The notes under the pieces: generated by a model
Database searches by the model: none
What the model was told of the DNA's origin: nothing
What the model saw: only the letters and a program-made list of their open reading frames with translations
In this document: positions 1-11,677 of the stretch, in pieces
How positions within the stretch are numbered: position 1 is the first letter of the stretch
Layout of the letters: every line of letters starts with the position of its first letter
Source: Mesotaenium endlicherianum
Lineage: Eukaryota; Streptophyta; Zygnematophyceae; Zygnematales; Mesotaeniaceae
Length of the DNA stretch: 30,268 nucleotides
Direction: 5' to 3'
Assembly: GCA_009602735.1 (NCBI GenBank)
Contig: WELA01006660.1
Location: 3,974 to 34,241, forward strand
Position numbers and translations under genes: made by a program

Positions 1-87
1 CCAGGCACATCCCCCCCCCCCCCTCCCCAACTCCGCTCTCCTGCCTACTGCTACTGCTGCTGCTGCCGGCCCAAGCACCTCGCTCAG

Positions 88-1456
88 CTCGTGGGGAGGA
101 AGGGGGTGCAGGAGGGGGGCATGGAGCTGAACACGGCGTCGTACACGGCGCTGCTGCTGCTGCACTCGCAGGCGGGCCAGATGCACGCCGCGCTGGCCGT
201 GTGGGACCGCGCGCAGGCGGCGGGCGCGCGCTTCACGCGCTTCCAGTACGCCATGCTGCTGCACGCGTACGTGCAGCTCAACGACACCGCGTCCGCCGCC
301 GCCCTCTTTGACCAGATGGTATGCTCTCTCTCTCCCCCGTCCCACCTCCAGCCACACAGAAGTGTAATAGCAGCAGCAACAGCAAGCACCCCGCCCATGC
401 CCACACTGCCGCTTACACGGGTCTTCACACCTGAAACCCCTGATTGGTGCAGGTGCGCGAGAACGTGCAGCCGGACGGGGTGGTGTACAATATAATGGTG
501 CAGGCGCTGTGCCGCAACGGGCAGATGGACCGCGCGCTGGCGCTGCTGCCGCGCATGCGCCGCGCCGGCATGGGCGCGGACATGCGCCACACGTACACCA
601 CGATCATGAGCGCGTTTGCCAAGGAGGGCAACACGCGCATGGTGGAGCAGCTGCTCACGGACATGCGGCTGGCGGGCCACGCGCCCTCCACCTCCACCTT
701 CAACGTGCTTCTGCAGGCCGTCTGCGACAAAGGCCAGGTATGTATGTGTGTTTGGGGGGGGGGGGCCTGCTCTTTCACCCCTCCCTGCTTGCCCAGCAGG
801 AAGCCCTATGCTGTCTATCTGTCTGCCTGGGAGCTGGAGGACCGCCAGAGTGATGCTTGGACTACTGTCGCACTGGAGTGGCGCAGATGGGCAAGGCGAT
901 GCGGATGCTGGAGGACATGGGCGACGCGGGCCTGAAACCGTCCCAGGCCACTTTCACCATTCTCATGGACGGCTTCGCCCGCGAGGGCAATGTGGCGGCA
1001 GCCCTGGACTTGTTCCAGCGCATGAAGGCCACGGGGCTTCCTGCAGACGTGGCAGTCTACGGTGCGCTCGTCAAGGTCTGCTGCAGAGCCGGGCGCATGC
1101 AGTCGGCAGCCGCTCTCATTGAAGACGCAGCGGCTGCAGGCGTTGGGCCAAACCCGCAGCTGTACACTCTTGTCATTGACGGGTCAGTTGCAGTCACCCC
1201 CCCAACACACGCGCGAGCATGCTCCTGTGACGTTGGGCCTGATGAGGAGCCTGGGACATGTGCACCGTGATGCGGAAGGAGAGCGCACTCTGATTGGGTT
1301 GGACGGGAGAGGGGGAGTGCAGGTGGGCCAAGAGGGGGGACGTATGGCAGGCGGAGGAGGTCATGCGCGAAATGACTCAGCGAGGTCTCCAGCCTGACGT
1401 GTACACCTATGGATCGCTGCTGTCAGCTGCATGCCGAGCTGGCGACATGCCTGTGA

Positions 1457-1503
<47 letters not shown>

Positions 1504-2005
1504 GCCGCTCTCATACTCCGTATAACCTCTCCTGCAGTTGATATATCTATTGCTGTTGACTTTGAGAGGTATGTAATTGTGCAATATATTGGATTGCTCG
1601 TTCTTGGGCCGGCAGAGAGCAATGGAGTTTTTGGAAGAAATGCACAAAGTGGGAATAGAGCCCAACCTGCACTTGTACACGACGCTCATCTCTGGCTGGT
1701 CCTGGGCCGGGTTTCCCGAGAAATCTCTGGAGGTTTTTGCTTCGCTCAAGGCTGCGGGGTTGGAGCCCGACGACACGGCATACCGGAGCATTCTCACGTG
1801 CCTGCTGGAGCACGTGTCCAGCAGTGCTCACAATCTCAACGACCATGTTGTTGCAATAGCTAACGAGATGGCTGCTCACGGGGTGCCTGTAAGAGTAGAC
1901 ACAGCCCAGCACTGGCACCAGTGCCTGAAAATTGTTGAGAAACAAGGTGGCCCCCTCACCGCAGCATTGCTGCCTCTCTTTCCGCCTCGATGGGAGACGC
2001 ACTGA
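88..2005 (+). CDS. PPR4: PPR4-like pentatricopeptide repeat protein, 3' part of gene
   Basis: The C-terminal ~443 codons of a P-class PPR protein are visible; the N-terminus lies left of the window. Exons: about 88-318, 453-737, 887-1182, 1323-1452, 1616-2005, all introns GT-AG and phases compatible. They encode about ten tandem 35-residue PPR motifs, for example NTASYTALLLLHSQAGQ, GVVYNIMVQALCRNGQMD and VYTYGSLLSAACRAGDM. The non-PPR tail contains DTAQHWHQCLKIVEKQGG and ends FPPRWETH, matching the C-terminal signature of land-plant PPR4 (TAVHWS..L..IE..GGELT..L...FPP.W). The GWAKRGDVWQAEEVM repeat also fits PPR4. In plants PPR4 is a chloroplast RRM-PPR protein needed for trans-splicing of the rps12 group II intron; its RRM would lie upstream and is not seen. 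A relative in the same PPR subgroup is the main alternative. Exons 1-3 are very GC-rich. The first exon's acceptor (85-87) is a guess. Confidence 0.82.
1459..1501 (+). repeat. (TC)n microsatellite in PPR4 intron
   Basis: About 21 TC units sit just downstream of the donor GTGAGT in the intron at 1453-1615. Short, pure and intronic. Confidence 0.95.
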
Positions 2006-3975
2006 TGGTGCTCCCACCGTCTGAATTGCCTGGTTCTCAACTGATCTGTAAACTACTTATTGCTATAGTATCTACCGTGCAGCTTTTTGTCAACTTCTTG
2101 TCTATTGTAATTTAACGTTGTAATTGTTCCTTCTAGGTGTAGCTATTTCTTTCACGTGACATGCGTGCATCAGTCAAATGGGGGCGCAATATGTCCCTAT
2201 CGTGCATGACTTGACTTTGGCCCATTTGGACAGAGTTTGTGAAAGTGGTCCTCAAACTCTCGTTACCACTACATAGTGTAGCCAATAATAGAAGCTCAAA
2301 TATAGTGTTAGGTTTTAGAGTGTTATGGAAGTCTAATCTGTTCACGCTGTAGTGTTCTTCAATCACCTAGTGTTGGGCGCCACACAAATTGCTGTGTAAT
2401 GGAGTATTGCATGGGTCATCAATGTCTTGCAATAATTCGCGTAGGAGGAGTAAAAGAGAACAATAAATGGAACTAGGTTCGTGGTGTCGTGCGGTAGGCG
2501 GTCGGGTGCGTATCATTGACACAAGCAATGCATAATATGCAAGCAGGCTTTGCTCCAATGAAGTTTATAATACATGTGGCTTTATAGCCAAACGACAGTC
2601 AAGAGTCAAATGTTTTAATTGAGGGAGTGTGTACTCTCCAGACAGCGCACCTCAAGACTGTAATCTGGTAGGAAAACAACTAATGAAGTCTGGCCCAAAA
2701 GATCACTGGAAGCACATCATGATCTTCAAGAGTAGACCTATGGCAGAGGGTATAAGCTGTGACTTTGCTCACCACTTGTGAAGTTAATCTAGTAACTGGA
2801 AGCCAGCAAAGCTTGCTCTCCACAAGAGAGAGACTAAGTGGTCCTGAAAACACAAGAGATAAAAGTGTAAGCTTTATTGATAATCTCTGTGATTTACAAT
2901 TGGCATAATGGGACTTCTAAAAAGATGTTCCTCTAGGGACATCTCTAGTAATTATACTCCTGGAAACCCGACGTCATATGCGGCGGATCCAATGCATGTA
3001 GTCATTCTAGGACGCTCTCCTATGTCCACTAATGTGTACAAGGCATGTACTATAGCACTCCTTTAGGCTAAGCATAACTCAAACCAATCAAAGCAAAGCA
3101 CGTAAAATATGCTAAGTGTCTCTCATTGGTGGAGCTTACCTTGGGTGGTTCTACCTAGATAGCGCCTCAAAAGTGAATCTGGAACTTGAGGAAGCTTCCT
3201 CTAGGGGTAGGTGATGCAGTCACCAAGTTATAGCCTCAATGATGCACTTATACTATGGAAATGCAAGACTTATGTAGTCTAAAGGGCTCGCGGATTTGTG
3301 CGCACAAAGCTAGGGGTCCTTGGGGTCACGGATAGTCAACATTGTCACCTTTGGGTGCATTGAGTCACAAGTTGGCCATTTGGTGCGATTCCGCTAGGTG
3401 CCGAAAGGGGTGCGGACGAGATCGCGTCTATCTCGCTCGATCATTAATCAAATGACGCGAAACCGGTGCCATTTGGAAGATGCTTTGACGCGCTACACTT
3501 TGGTGACTTCGAAATCTAGAGAAGGTCAACATATGGATGCGTAAAGTCAATGCAAAGTTGGTCTTCCTAGGTTGCTGGTTCACACACGTAGAGCTTGGTT
3601 TTGTACGTCAACCTCGACTTAATAAACCATGACAGTGGTAAGTTGGAGGGAAATCGTGGCAACTATACGTGCCTGCAATGTAGGAAATTAGAAAGATTGT
3701 CTTTGTTAAGCACTGTTATGGGAGGAAGAAATTGGACTACAATTTAGACATACATTGCTACCCTTACGTCAATTACATCAAACTTGCAGACTTGCAAGTG
3801 TTTTTTTGTGCCATGTTCATTGACTATCCTTTTAACTTACTGGTCAATTTCACTTCAATTTTGGTTGAAGATCTCGAATAAACGTCTCTAGTTTCTTACA
3901 GTTTTTTCTCCCACTTTGTGCACAGTTATGTGAACATACATATATTAAAATCATATGCGTGAACATGTATGTATA

Positions 3976-3977
<2 letters not shown>
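2006..3977. other. Intergenic region, 3' flank of PPR4
   Basis: No convincing coding region. TGTAA, the poly(A) signal used by many green algae, occurs at 2046-2050, and TTGTAAT motifs follow near 2105 and 2120, so the PPR4 transcript probably ends here. The rest is AT-rich, with short low-quality ORFs on the minus strand (2133-2366, 2367-2558) that resemble no family. Part of 2860-3700 has the texture of old transposon DNA, but I cannot identify termini or coding remnants. Confidence 0.5.
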
Positions 3978-4054
<77 letters not shown>

Positions 4055-4055
4055 N

Positions 4056-4089
<34 letters not shown>
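3978..4089. repeat. (TG)n microsatellite, 112 bp
   Basis: About 56 uninterrupted TG units with a single N at 4055. The N and the length suggest the true repeat number is not resolved in the assembly. ORFs of Val/Cys or His/Thr across it are artefacts. Confidence 0.98.
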
Positions 4090-4091
<2 letters not shown>

Positions 4092-4730
4092 TCCCTACAT
4101 TGGAGGAACCTAATTGGGTTATGGACGCATGATGCCATCCATTGGCAAACGATGTAAGTATGGTGAGGGGTCAATGCTGAGAATCAGAAGCACAACGTGC
4201 AATGGTTTTGGTATATTAACCATGTCCTTTCTGTATTTTCAAGAAGAATGTAAGATAAGTACTTTTTTCCTGGTGATGTAAAGTGGGTCCGTGAGTTGTC
4301 GATATTGCAATTTGGCATCAAATGCACACACGACGATACATGTCTAAAGTTATGAGCAAAATAAGAGTCAATACTTGGAAGCACTTGGAAGATAAAGATA
4401 CGCTTTCTCGAATGTATGACCTTTGTTTCCGGGGCCCCCACTGGGGTGCACTGGGGTGTCGCCTGCATCTATAACATATTGCTGTACCGACACGGCTGTT
4501 AGGATGACGTCCTTGACAGAGGCTAAACTTTCCCTACGTTGACAAGACTGGCTTGTTTGCCCCGCTGCCGTTGAGCCCATGCGTTGGACTGGCCCATAGT
4601 GGCCCATAGCGGGGACATATTGAAGTCGACATGCATACATGTGCTCGCAGCATCACGGAGCTGGGAGGCACCCTTGGGGCATCCCCTTCCTCCCAGGAAG
4701 TACCTATCGACTGCCATCGTGATCATACGT
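4090..4730. other. Upstream intergenic region of BPM gene
   Basis: No recognisable gene. Contains short unconvincing ORFs on both strands (4184-4468, 4368-4640, 4523-4774) without family resemblance. It borders the putative core promoter of the MATH-BTB gene. Confidence 0.5.
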
Positions 4731-4770
4731 GTATTTATAGCGTAACGCATCATACACCAACAAACCCTAG
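4731..4770 (+). promoter_or_regulatory. Putative TATA-like element and telo-box of BPM gene
   Basis: TATTTATAG lies at about 4732-4740, followed by AAACCCTAG at 4762-4770, about 107 nt before the start codon. AAACCCTA is the telo-box found near transcription starts of many plant housekeeping genes. Assignment is by position and motif only. Confidence 0.3.
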
Positions 4771-4876
4771 TCACCTCTATATTGCTCGCCTTCCTTCGCT
4801 ATTGGCGGTCTAGTGAGTAACTTACAGCGTTTCTTAGTAAGAGTGCCTGTTCCGCCAGACTGTGGTTCAGTGCAGG

Positions 4877-6317
4877 ATGCCGCCGCAGCAGTCACCAGGT
4901 AGCCCGAGTAAGTCTAAGAACGTTACGAAGACTGTCAATGGCAGCCATCAGTTCACAATACAGGGTTACTCGTTGGCCAAGGGGATGGGAGTTGGTAAAT
5001 ATATAGCTAGTGATACGTTTGAAGTTGGGGGATACAAATGGGCTGTTTACTTCTATCCAGATGGAAAAAACGCGGAAGACAACTCACAGTATGTTTCACT
5101 GTTTATTGCACTGGCTAGCGAAGGAACAGATGTCAGGGCCCTCTTCGAGTTGACTATGCTAGATTTAAGCGGAAGAGGAAGGCACAAAGTACACTCTCAC
5201 TTTGATCGCGCCTTGGAGTCAGGACCCTACACTCTCAAGTATAGGGGTTCTATGTGGGGATATAAACGTTTTTTCAGACGTGCTGTCCTCGAGACGTCTG
5301 ATTACCTCAAGGATGACGCCTTGAATATTACATGCACAGTAGGGGTAGTGGTCTCTGAGACAGAGGGTGCCAAACAACTTCCTGACATTCCTGCACCTCC
5401 ACCCGTGTCCGGCAAAAAGTGGGGTGCTTTACTGGAGAGTGGGGATAAGTGTGACGTTTCGTTCGACGTAGGGGGGGAGATTTTTCATGCTCATAGATTA
5501 GTCCTGGCCACGCAGTCGCCTGTTTTCGAGGCATTGCTTTATGGCCCAATGCGGGACAAGAGAGAAGGAGACATTCCTGTGACAGATGTGGAGGCACCTA
5601 TCTTCCGACGACTTTTGCAATATATCTACACAGAGGATTGGACTGAAGATGCACCAGATCCAATTATAGCACAGCATCTCTTGGCAGCTGCTGATCAATA
5701 TGGACTAGAGCGGTTGCGGGTTATTTGCGAGGGGAAACTTTGCAAGACAGTAGACGCCGAGACTGTCGCAACAACCTTGGCTCTGGCAGAACAACATAAT
5801 GCGCAACAGCTAAAGAGCGTCTGCTTGCAATTCTGTGCACAAAAAGACAATCTCGCAAGTAGGTTATCCTCTCCTTGCCACTTATGCTGCCTCAAAGTCT
5901 TATGTGGTGTTGCTACGCAAAGCATACTTCCGTTGTTTTAGACGCACCTGTAGATGTCATACCTCAACTCCAAGTGTGTGTCCACATGGTCTTGATGATT
6001 TGATTTCAGAGCCATGACTGTCTCTACCACAGGTACATACATCGTCCCAGCCTTGTGAGATGGACCTGCTAATGAGTTAGTCATGTGCCTGATTACATCT
6101 GGGTGTTTTGTGGCTTTCAGGTGTCATGCAATCGGAAGGGTTTGAGCATTTGCGAATAAGTTGCCCATCATTGCAAGCCGAACTTTTGAGGGCTGTGGCT
6201 GGAGTGGATGGGCGAGATAAGGCGGGTGGGAGAAAGTTAGGGGATCTTCCTTGGGATAGTGCCGATGATGGTACAGACGCAAATGGGAGGCGGGTTCGAC
6301 CCAGGCTCACTAGCTAG
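4877..6317 (+). CDS. BTB/POZ-MATH (BPM) family protein, CUL3 adaptor
   Basis: Two exons, 4877-5858 and 6121-6317, with a GTAGGT...TTTCAG intron; predicted 392 aa, close to the ~400 aa of plant BPM proteins. Start is the first in-frame ATG ([15 protein letters not shown]). MATH domain about residues 20-155 ([35 protein letters not shown]). BTB domain about 180-295 ([32 protein letters not shown]). A BACK-like helical region follows. Exon 2 supplies the conserved BPM ending [20 protein letters not shown], then a charged Gly/Asp/Arg-rich tail. In plants BPMs bind CUL3 through BTB and substrates such as transcription factors through MATH, acting as E3 adaptors in nucleus and cytosol. The substrate here cannot be predicted. 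It lies tail-to-tail with the RNF14-like gene. Confidence 0.93.
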
Positions 6318-7121
6318 GTGTACATTTCTCTTAGCAAGCATGTAGGGTCTGTGCAGGCAGTTCATTGTGGGTAGAAGAGGTTAGTCAGCAGAAGGGTAGG
6401 TATGGTAGATGAGATTAGCTTTGTACTAGTGCACTAGCAGATGCAGCTCTATCATTGGCACAGCCTTTCGTGCTGTTCTTAGCTGAGAGTCTTAACAGCA
6501 TGTATGTACATTTTCAGATAGAGAGCACAATGTTAGGGGTCCTTCACTCATTGGCACTGTCCTTGTTTGTGGGAAGTGGTTAACATGGAAAGCAACTGAG
6601 ATAAATTTGTCTCGTACGGATGAGATACTGGAGGGGGCCAATTTCATTTTCCTGTATTGCACTCTGCTTGTGTTGACTTGATCCTTCGCTTATCTGTTGC
6701 ACTTGTTTGCATAGGGGTGCAGTCACCCAGTGCTCAATTTGTGATCACATCTGAAGGGTTATATGCAGTAAACAAGACGTGCAGCTGAATATAACAAGAT
6801 TTTCTATTGCAAAGGTACACAAGAACCACCACAAGGATGTGGATGGGACTGTATCTGAATTCAAATGGCAAAAGGTATGTAATTGATTTCACTTCATGAC
6901 GTACAGTTCTGTCCATTTAAGAAAGTATAACCCTCATCACAATCTCCAGTACATAAATAGATGAAGTGGTTACAAGTACAAAGCAGCTGACGGCAAATCA
7001 CAATGAAAACTGATGTCTTTACCTTTAAGCGGTAATAGAGCAATCAAACGTTGAGCCTTATGTAAGTTGAGCTAAGAGAAAGAAATATACATAATATAGT
7101 AAGGATACATAATGCACGTCC
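6318..7121. other. Intergenic region between convergent genes
   Basis: Shared 3' flanks of the BPM gene (+) and the RNF14-like gene (-). No gene recognised. A TGTAA at about 6876 could serve as a poly(A) signal for the BPM transcript. A 60-codon minus-strand ORF at 6734-6916 has no recognisable features. Confidence 0.5.
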
Positions 7122-10100
7122 TCAATTTGCAGAGTGCTGTTTGCACTTGTTAGGTCCGAAGTGTTCGGCACTGCTTCGGACAATCTTCCCGCAAGAAGCA
7201 CAGAAGTGGTTGCGGCAAGCCCAGCATAGCATATGATTGTTGTTGCCCTCCTGCAAGCACCAAAACAATTGCACAACTAAGCATCTAATCACCAACACCA
7301 CGTCATCCTTCCAGCACCCATGTGAGCATGGTACGTTCAAAGTCACTACTTTCTAGTAGCACAAGCACTACAAGTGGTTCTCAGACACTCACTTTCAGAT
7401 TCTGCTGATGGCAACTGGGACATAATCTTCGACGAGCAGGCCACATGGCAACAGCTGCCTGCGCAAACTGGCCCCTCACATCCATCTCCGGCTGTTGATT
7501 TTGGCGCTCCCATGCATCCACATCCTCTTGCTCAAAGAGCACACACTTTCCGCTTCTGCATTCGCAGCAACAGCAGGAACAACAGGAACCCCCCAGCCAT
7601 CAGCAGCAGCACCATCCCTGTCCTGATTTCCATCCAGGCCTCGAAAGACGGTACGTACCACTTGCACGGAGCACCACTTTGCCTGGACCCCCCCCCAACT
7701 TGCCATCAGCTCTTTAGATGCTTAAGGCAGGGAGGGCGAGAGGTACCCAAAGTGATCGTAGCCATTGATGGCCTTGCCACACTTGTAGCAAAAATAGGCG
7801 TTGCAGTTGGCGCACGTCATCTTGTTGCAGCCTTCCGTCTTGGAGATGGCCATCCTGCACTTGGGGCACCTGCTCGCCTCCCTGGAGACGTACTGCAGGT
7901 TCTGCATCTCGTTCAGCAGGTCCTTCTCCCGTCGCCGCTGCTCCTCGTCCGCGGTTCTTCCCGCCCTCCTGCTCTGTCACGCCATCAGGGGAGAAGTGGA
8001 GGGGATTGAGGACCAGAGAGGGGCTGGGTAGTCATAGGAGAAACTACACTTTCATGCCTGCTGAACATTAAAGTGGCCCATAAGCAGCGGCCCCCGGGAT
8101 ACAAACACGACAGAGACCAGAAGGAGCAGCAGAGTGCTTACCTGCATGACACGCAGGCGGGCAGCAGCATCCATGCACGGATTTCCGGAGTGCCAGCTGT
8201 CGCGGCAGAGGCCACAGAAGGAGAAGAAGCACTGCGAGCACTGTGCGTGGTTGCCGGACGTGTCCTCCAGGCACGGCGTGCTGCAGCGCGGGCAGTACAC
8301 CAGGTCCTCCATGGTGTCCAGAGTCCGCTGCAGCGTGAGCGACTCCCAGCGAGCGAACGCCTCCTTGTCCAGCACCTCCCGCAATAGGCCTGGAGGCAGC
8401 GGTGCCTTGCAGCTAGTGTCGGGACATGTGAGGGCGGCAAGCGTGCCGTCCGCCACGTGCGTCACTGCGAGAGCCGTTGTGCAGTCCCAGCAGAACATAT
8501 GGAGGCAGGGCAAGCGCACGAACTCCAGACCTGCACCCTCGTCCCTCCTGCATCAGTGCTGCACTTGCCGTCCTGGTGGCGACGGACAGGCCTCCACATG
8601 CCTGCACTGAAGTCGTACCTGGCTTGTCACAGAAGCAGATGTTGCACAAGAGGAGGGAGCGCCGGAACTCAGCCAGCTTGCGCTCTTCATTGTAGCGCAT
8701 GAGGAGTGTGACGTCCTGCTCCAGCGACACGCTCTCTGGCACCGTCCTCTCGTCCTCATCCGCACTTCCTCCCGCTCTAGGAGATGCCCCATATGAATCC
8801 AGCTCTATCTCACTTTTGATGCCCAGGTGGGAGAAGCAATCCCTGGACAACCAGTCCGCCCACAAGTACACTACCACCTGTCCTGCATGCTGGGACCACA
8901 GCACATCCAAGCCCTCACACAGGCGTGACAATTTGCTCCTACTGAGCCAGAGACATGAGAGCCTGAACCTGGGTGCTGTCCTGGAAGGATAGGAAGCCGG
9001 AAATACGCACAGGAGGTGCATGGGAGGCAGATGCTGAACAGTTACTGCCTCACTAGTGCATGCTTCCCCCCCCGGCGGGGACGGACACTGAGGCTGCTTT
9101 CCCTTGTCTACCTTGGGCTTGATTGGTGATGCAACAGGCAGCCCAGTGCCGTCTTCCCTCTCCTCCCCACCTGCTGCAGCATCAATGCCTTCATGGAGGG
9201 ACTGGGGTAGGCGGGCAACAATCTTGACTGCCTCTGTCAGCTCCACATGCACTGCAATCTGGAGGACCACAACAACACGCAACTGGATAAGGAAGCTGAC
9301 TGTACAGCTCCATTGTCTCTCCAAGTAACATGCCACACCGGATGCCGGTACATAACCTGGCACACATGCAATACATGTGCCATGACTTTTACTATAATAC
9401 CATCAGCAGCAGATTTTGTCATCATGGACAATTTTGAACAATTTCACGCCTTGCTTCATCAATAATTTGAAAGAGGTGCTTTGCCTGAACATGATAAGAA
9501 GTGAGAGTACATACAAAGACAACGGTGGAGTCGAGCTGCTGAAAGTCATCCCCAAAGATAGACTTCAGGGCCTCCAGCTGCACACGAGTGAGTTTGTAGG
9601 ACTATCAAGGATTATTTAGAACCACCTACAAATGGATGTCTGAGATAGAAGCAGAACAACACCATGTTTAAGACTTATACTGCTGGACATCTATCTATCT
9701 GTCGCTCGATGCTGAACAATCAAGGCAACATTCAATCTGCGCCAAACTGTCTGTGCGCTTATACAATCTTCTTCTTCCCGGTCATGCAATCACACGTGTT
9801 GTAACAGGAAAGTGATCACAACTCTGACTGGAAATTCTTCATACTAGCCCAGCTATCACTCAGTTTTGCACCTTCATGCTAATTTAGCAGTTTAACTTAC
9901 CTCATATTCCTGATCTTGTATGTTCTGAGCAATTTCTTCTTCGGGCATGCCTTCCACCACGCCAAGATCCAGGGTTCTCATTCTTTCCAGAAGATCAGTT
10001 GCTGGGGCTTCATCATTCTGTTCCTCCTCTGCCTTTGAGCTGCCTCTGTCCTCCGGATTGAGAACAGCCTCTTCCGTCTTCTCGTCTGCAGCACCTTGTA

Positions 10101-10122
10101 GAGGTGAACCTTGAAGTTCCAT
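7122..10122 (-). CDS. RNF14-like RWD-RBR E3 ubiquitin ligase
   Basis: Seven exons on the minus strand: 10122-9901, 9577-9515, 9258-8619, 8530-8142, 7973-7747, 7555-7393, 7250-7122. All introns are GT-AG and all phases join, giving about 610 aa. RWD domain about 70-245 ([41 protein letters not shown]), with a low-complexity insertion about 120-165. RING1 about 300-349 ([11 protein letters not shown]-x-H-x2-C-x2-C). IBR about 388-427 ([24 protein letters not shown]). RING2 about 474-503 ([15 protein letters not shown]), where Cys487 is the expected catalytic thiol. A C-terminal Cys/His module ([25 protein letters not shown]) ends the protein. RWD plus RBR is the RNF14 arrangement; human RNF14 acts on proteins trapped at stalled ribosomes. 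RBR ligases form an E3-ubiquitin thioester before transfer. Start: ATG at 10122. It is head-to-head with the DXO1-like gene. Confidence 0.92.
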
Positions 10123-10631
10123 ACCGCAACCAGGCAGTGAGAGACTACCTCATGGTTTAATAGTCTAGTACCAAATAGCGAAGTCAGCAAGCCTTGACTG
10201 ACTATGAACGCAGTCAAGGCACTCAAATTCTCTCGCTTAAGAGAACAAAGAGCTGGAACAGGAAGACGCCCAATTTCCTCACTTGAAAACTTAACGCCAT
10301 ATAACTGAAGGATTAGTGCAAGCGAACAGCCAAGTTGCTAATCACCATCAAGTTCCTTCTGCAGTACGTAAAGAGACTGTCGCAGCGAGCGAAACTTTGA
10401 AGTCATTGCATTTTTTATTTGAATTTTGCTTTGAATGTATTTGACCTCTGCTTGCAAATTGGATAAAACGCACCAAAGGTGCAAGCCATGAGCGCATATG
10501 CCTTCTCTTAGCTATCTATTACCCGGTAAGAGATTTGGGCTCCACATGCAGCACGAGACAAATGTTGGAGCTTATCAATCATTGTCCATTGGAATAAAAA
10601 GGGCAGGGATGATCATGAAGAGGAGGTGATT
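10123..10631. promoter_or_regulatory. Divergent promoter region, RNF14-like / DXO1-like
   Basis: The two start codons are 509 bp apart on opposite strands with no ORF of note between them, so both 5' UTRs and promoters must lie in this short AT-rich spacer or in unseen upstream exons. I see no clear TATA box and no defined regulatory motif. Bidirectionality is inferred from geometry only. Confidence 0.45.
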
Positions 10632-11634
10632 GATGGAGTCCCTTGAAGATGACGATTTCTTTGGGCCTCAAGATGACGACTACCAACGAACAACACCATT
10701 CAGTCGAATTCGGCCTCCAAGTAAGCAGTGCTGATGAAGAACAGCAAGCTGTTGGAGATGCGGGTAGCTCTGAGAGTAAAGTATCAATCTTGTATTACTC
10801 ATGTAGCAGCCGTCATGATTAGCTCTTCATTCGACATGCAGGCTTTCTCCTACAGCCAGCATACACCGTAGCACGAGTAGGCGGACTTGAGTTAACCAGA
10901 TGCTCACTTTGCGTGGTAGCAGTATAATTCATGCCTTTCACAACGACGTCTGATAACTTGCAGCATCGCTGGCTGTGGATTGGCAGGAGTAGAAGGTGCT
11001 CCTCAGAACCAGTTCTCTTCATTTGGGGCCCAGCAGGGAGGCAATCAGAGGAACTGGAAGCAGTTTCCACCAGAGCCCGTGCTGTCGGGCTATGGGGCAG
11101 GACTGGGCCCCGGTGGTGGGCAGCATGATGGTAGTAGAAGTAGGGCTGCCATCGTTTCGGAACTCAAGCTTGGCCCCATTGGACACAAAGACCAAACCCT
11201 GAATCAGCGCATCAATTTTCAGCAGGTGTGTCTCAGTCAGTTTTTCTCAACAGGAAGCTGAAAGAATGATCAAGCAGAAACTTTACGCATGAGCCATTGG
11301 TCTGAAGGTGACCTTGAGGCGGATCATACAGGTCCAAGTGGTTACTTAGCAGCATGGCGTGATGGAGTGCCTTGGAGTCAGACAGCACTAATGACACGCG
11401 GGGTGCTGCTTGAAGGGGCCAGCCAACAGAGGTGGCATGCTTCAGCCGCGGTGCTGACGGAGTGGTGCATGTCAATGACCGCAGATGCCTGGTGGGCTCC
11501 CTTGCTCCCTTGTGCTGATTTGCCTGGCCATCTAATCAACTTACTCTCTCTCCGGTGCTGGGCAAGCGTTGCCAGAGGACATCATGTGATACCTGTCTTC
11601 CACGCTCACGCGCGCGGACGCGAGTGTGTGTGTG

Positions 11635-11677
<43 letters not shown>

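Noticed and set aside
84..680. 198-codon minus-strand ORF
   Set aside because: Shadow of GC-rich PPR exons.
2860..3700. Solo LTR or old transposon
   Set aside because: Texture is suggestive, but no terminal repeats, primer site or coding remnant could be found by eye.
3926..4174. ORFs of His/Thr or Val/Cys over the TG repeat
   Set aside because: Simple-sequence artefacts.
8413..9363. 316-codon minus-strand ORF as a separate gene
   Set aside because: It is exon 3 of the RNF14-like gene extended into introns at both ends; conserved residues begin at the acceptor at 9258 and stop at 8619.
10758..10789. Small extra DXO1 exon between exons 1 and 2
   Set aside because: Candidate splice sites exist, but inclusion breaks the phase into exon 2.
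11249..11291. Extra DXO1 exon starting EAERMIKQKLYA
   Set aside because: Has a good acceptor but meets an in-frame TGA and has no suitable donor before it.
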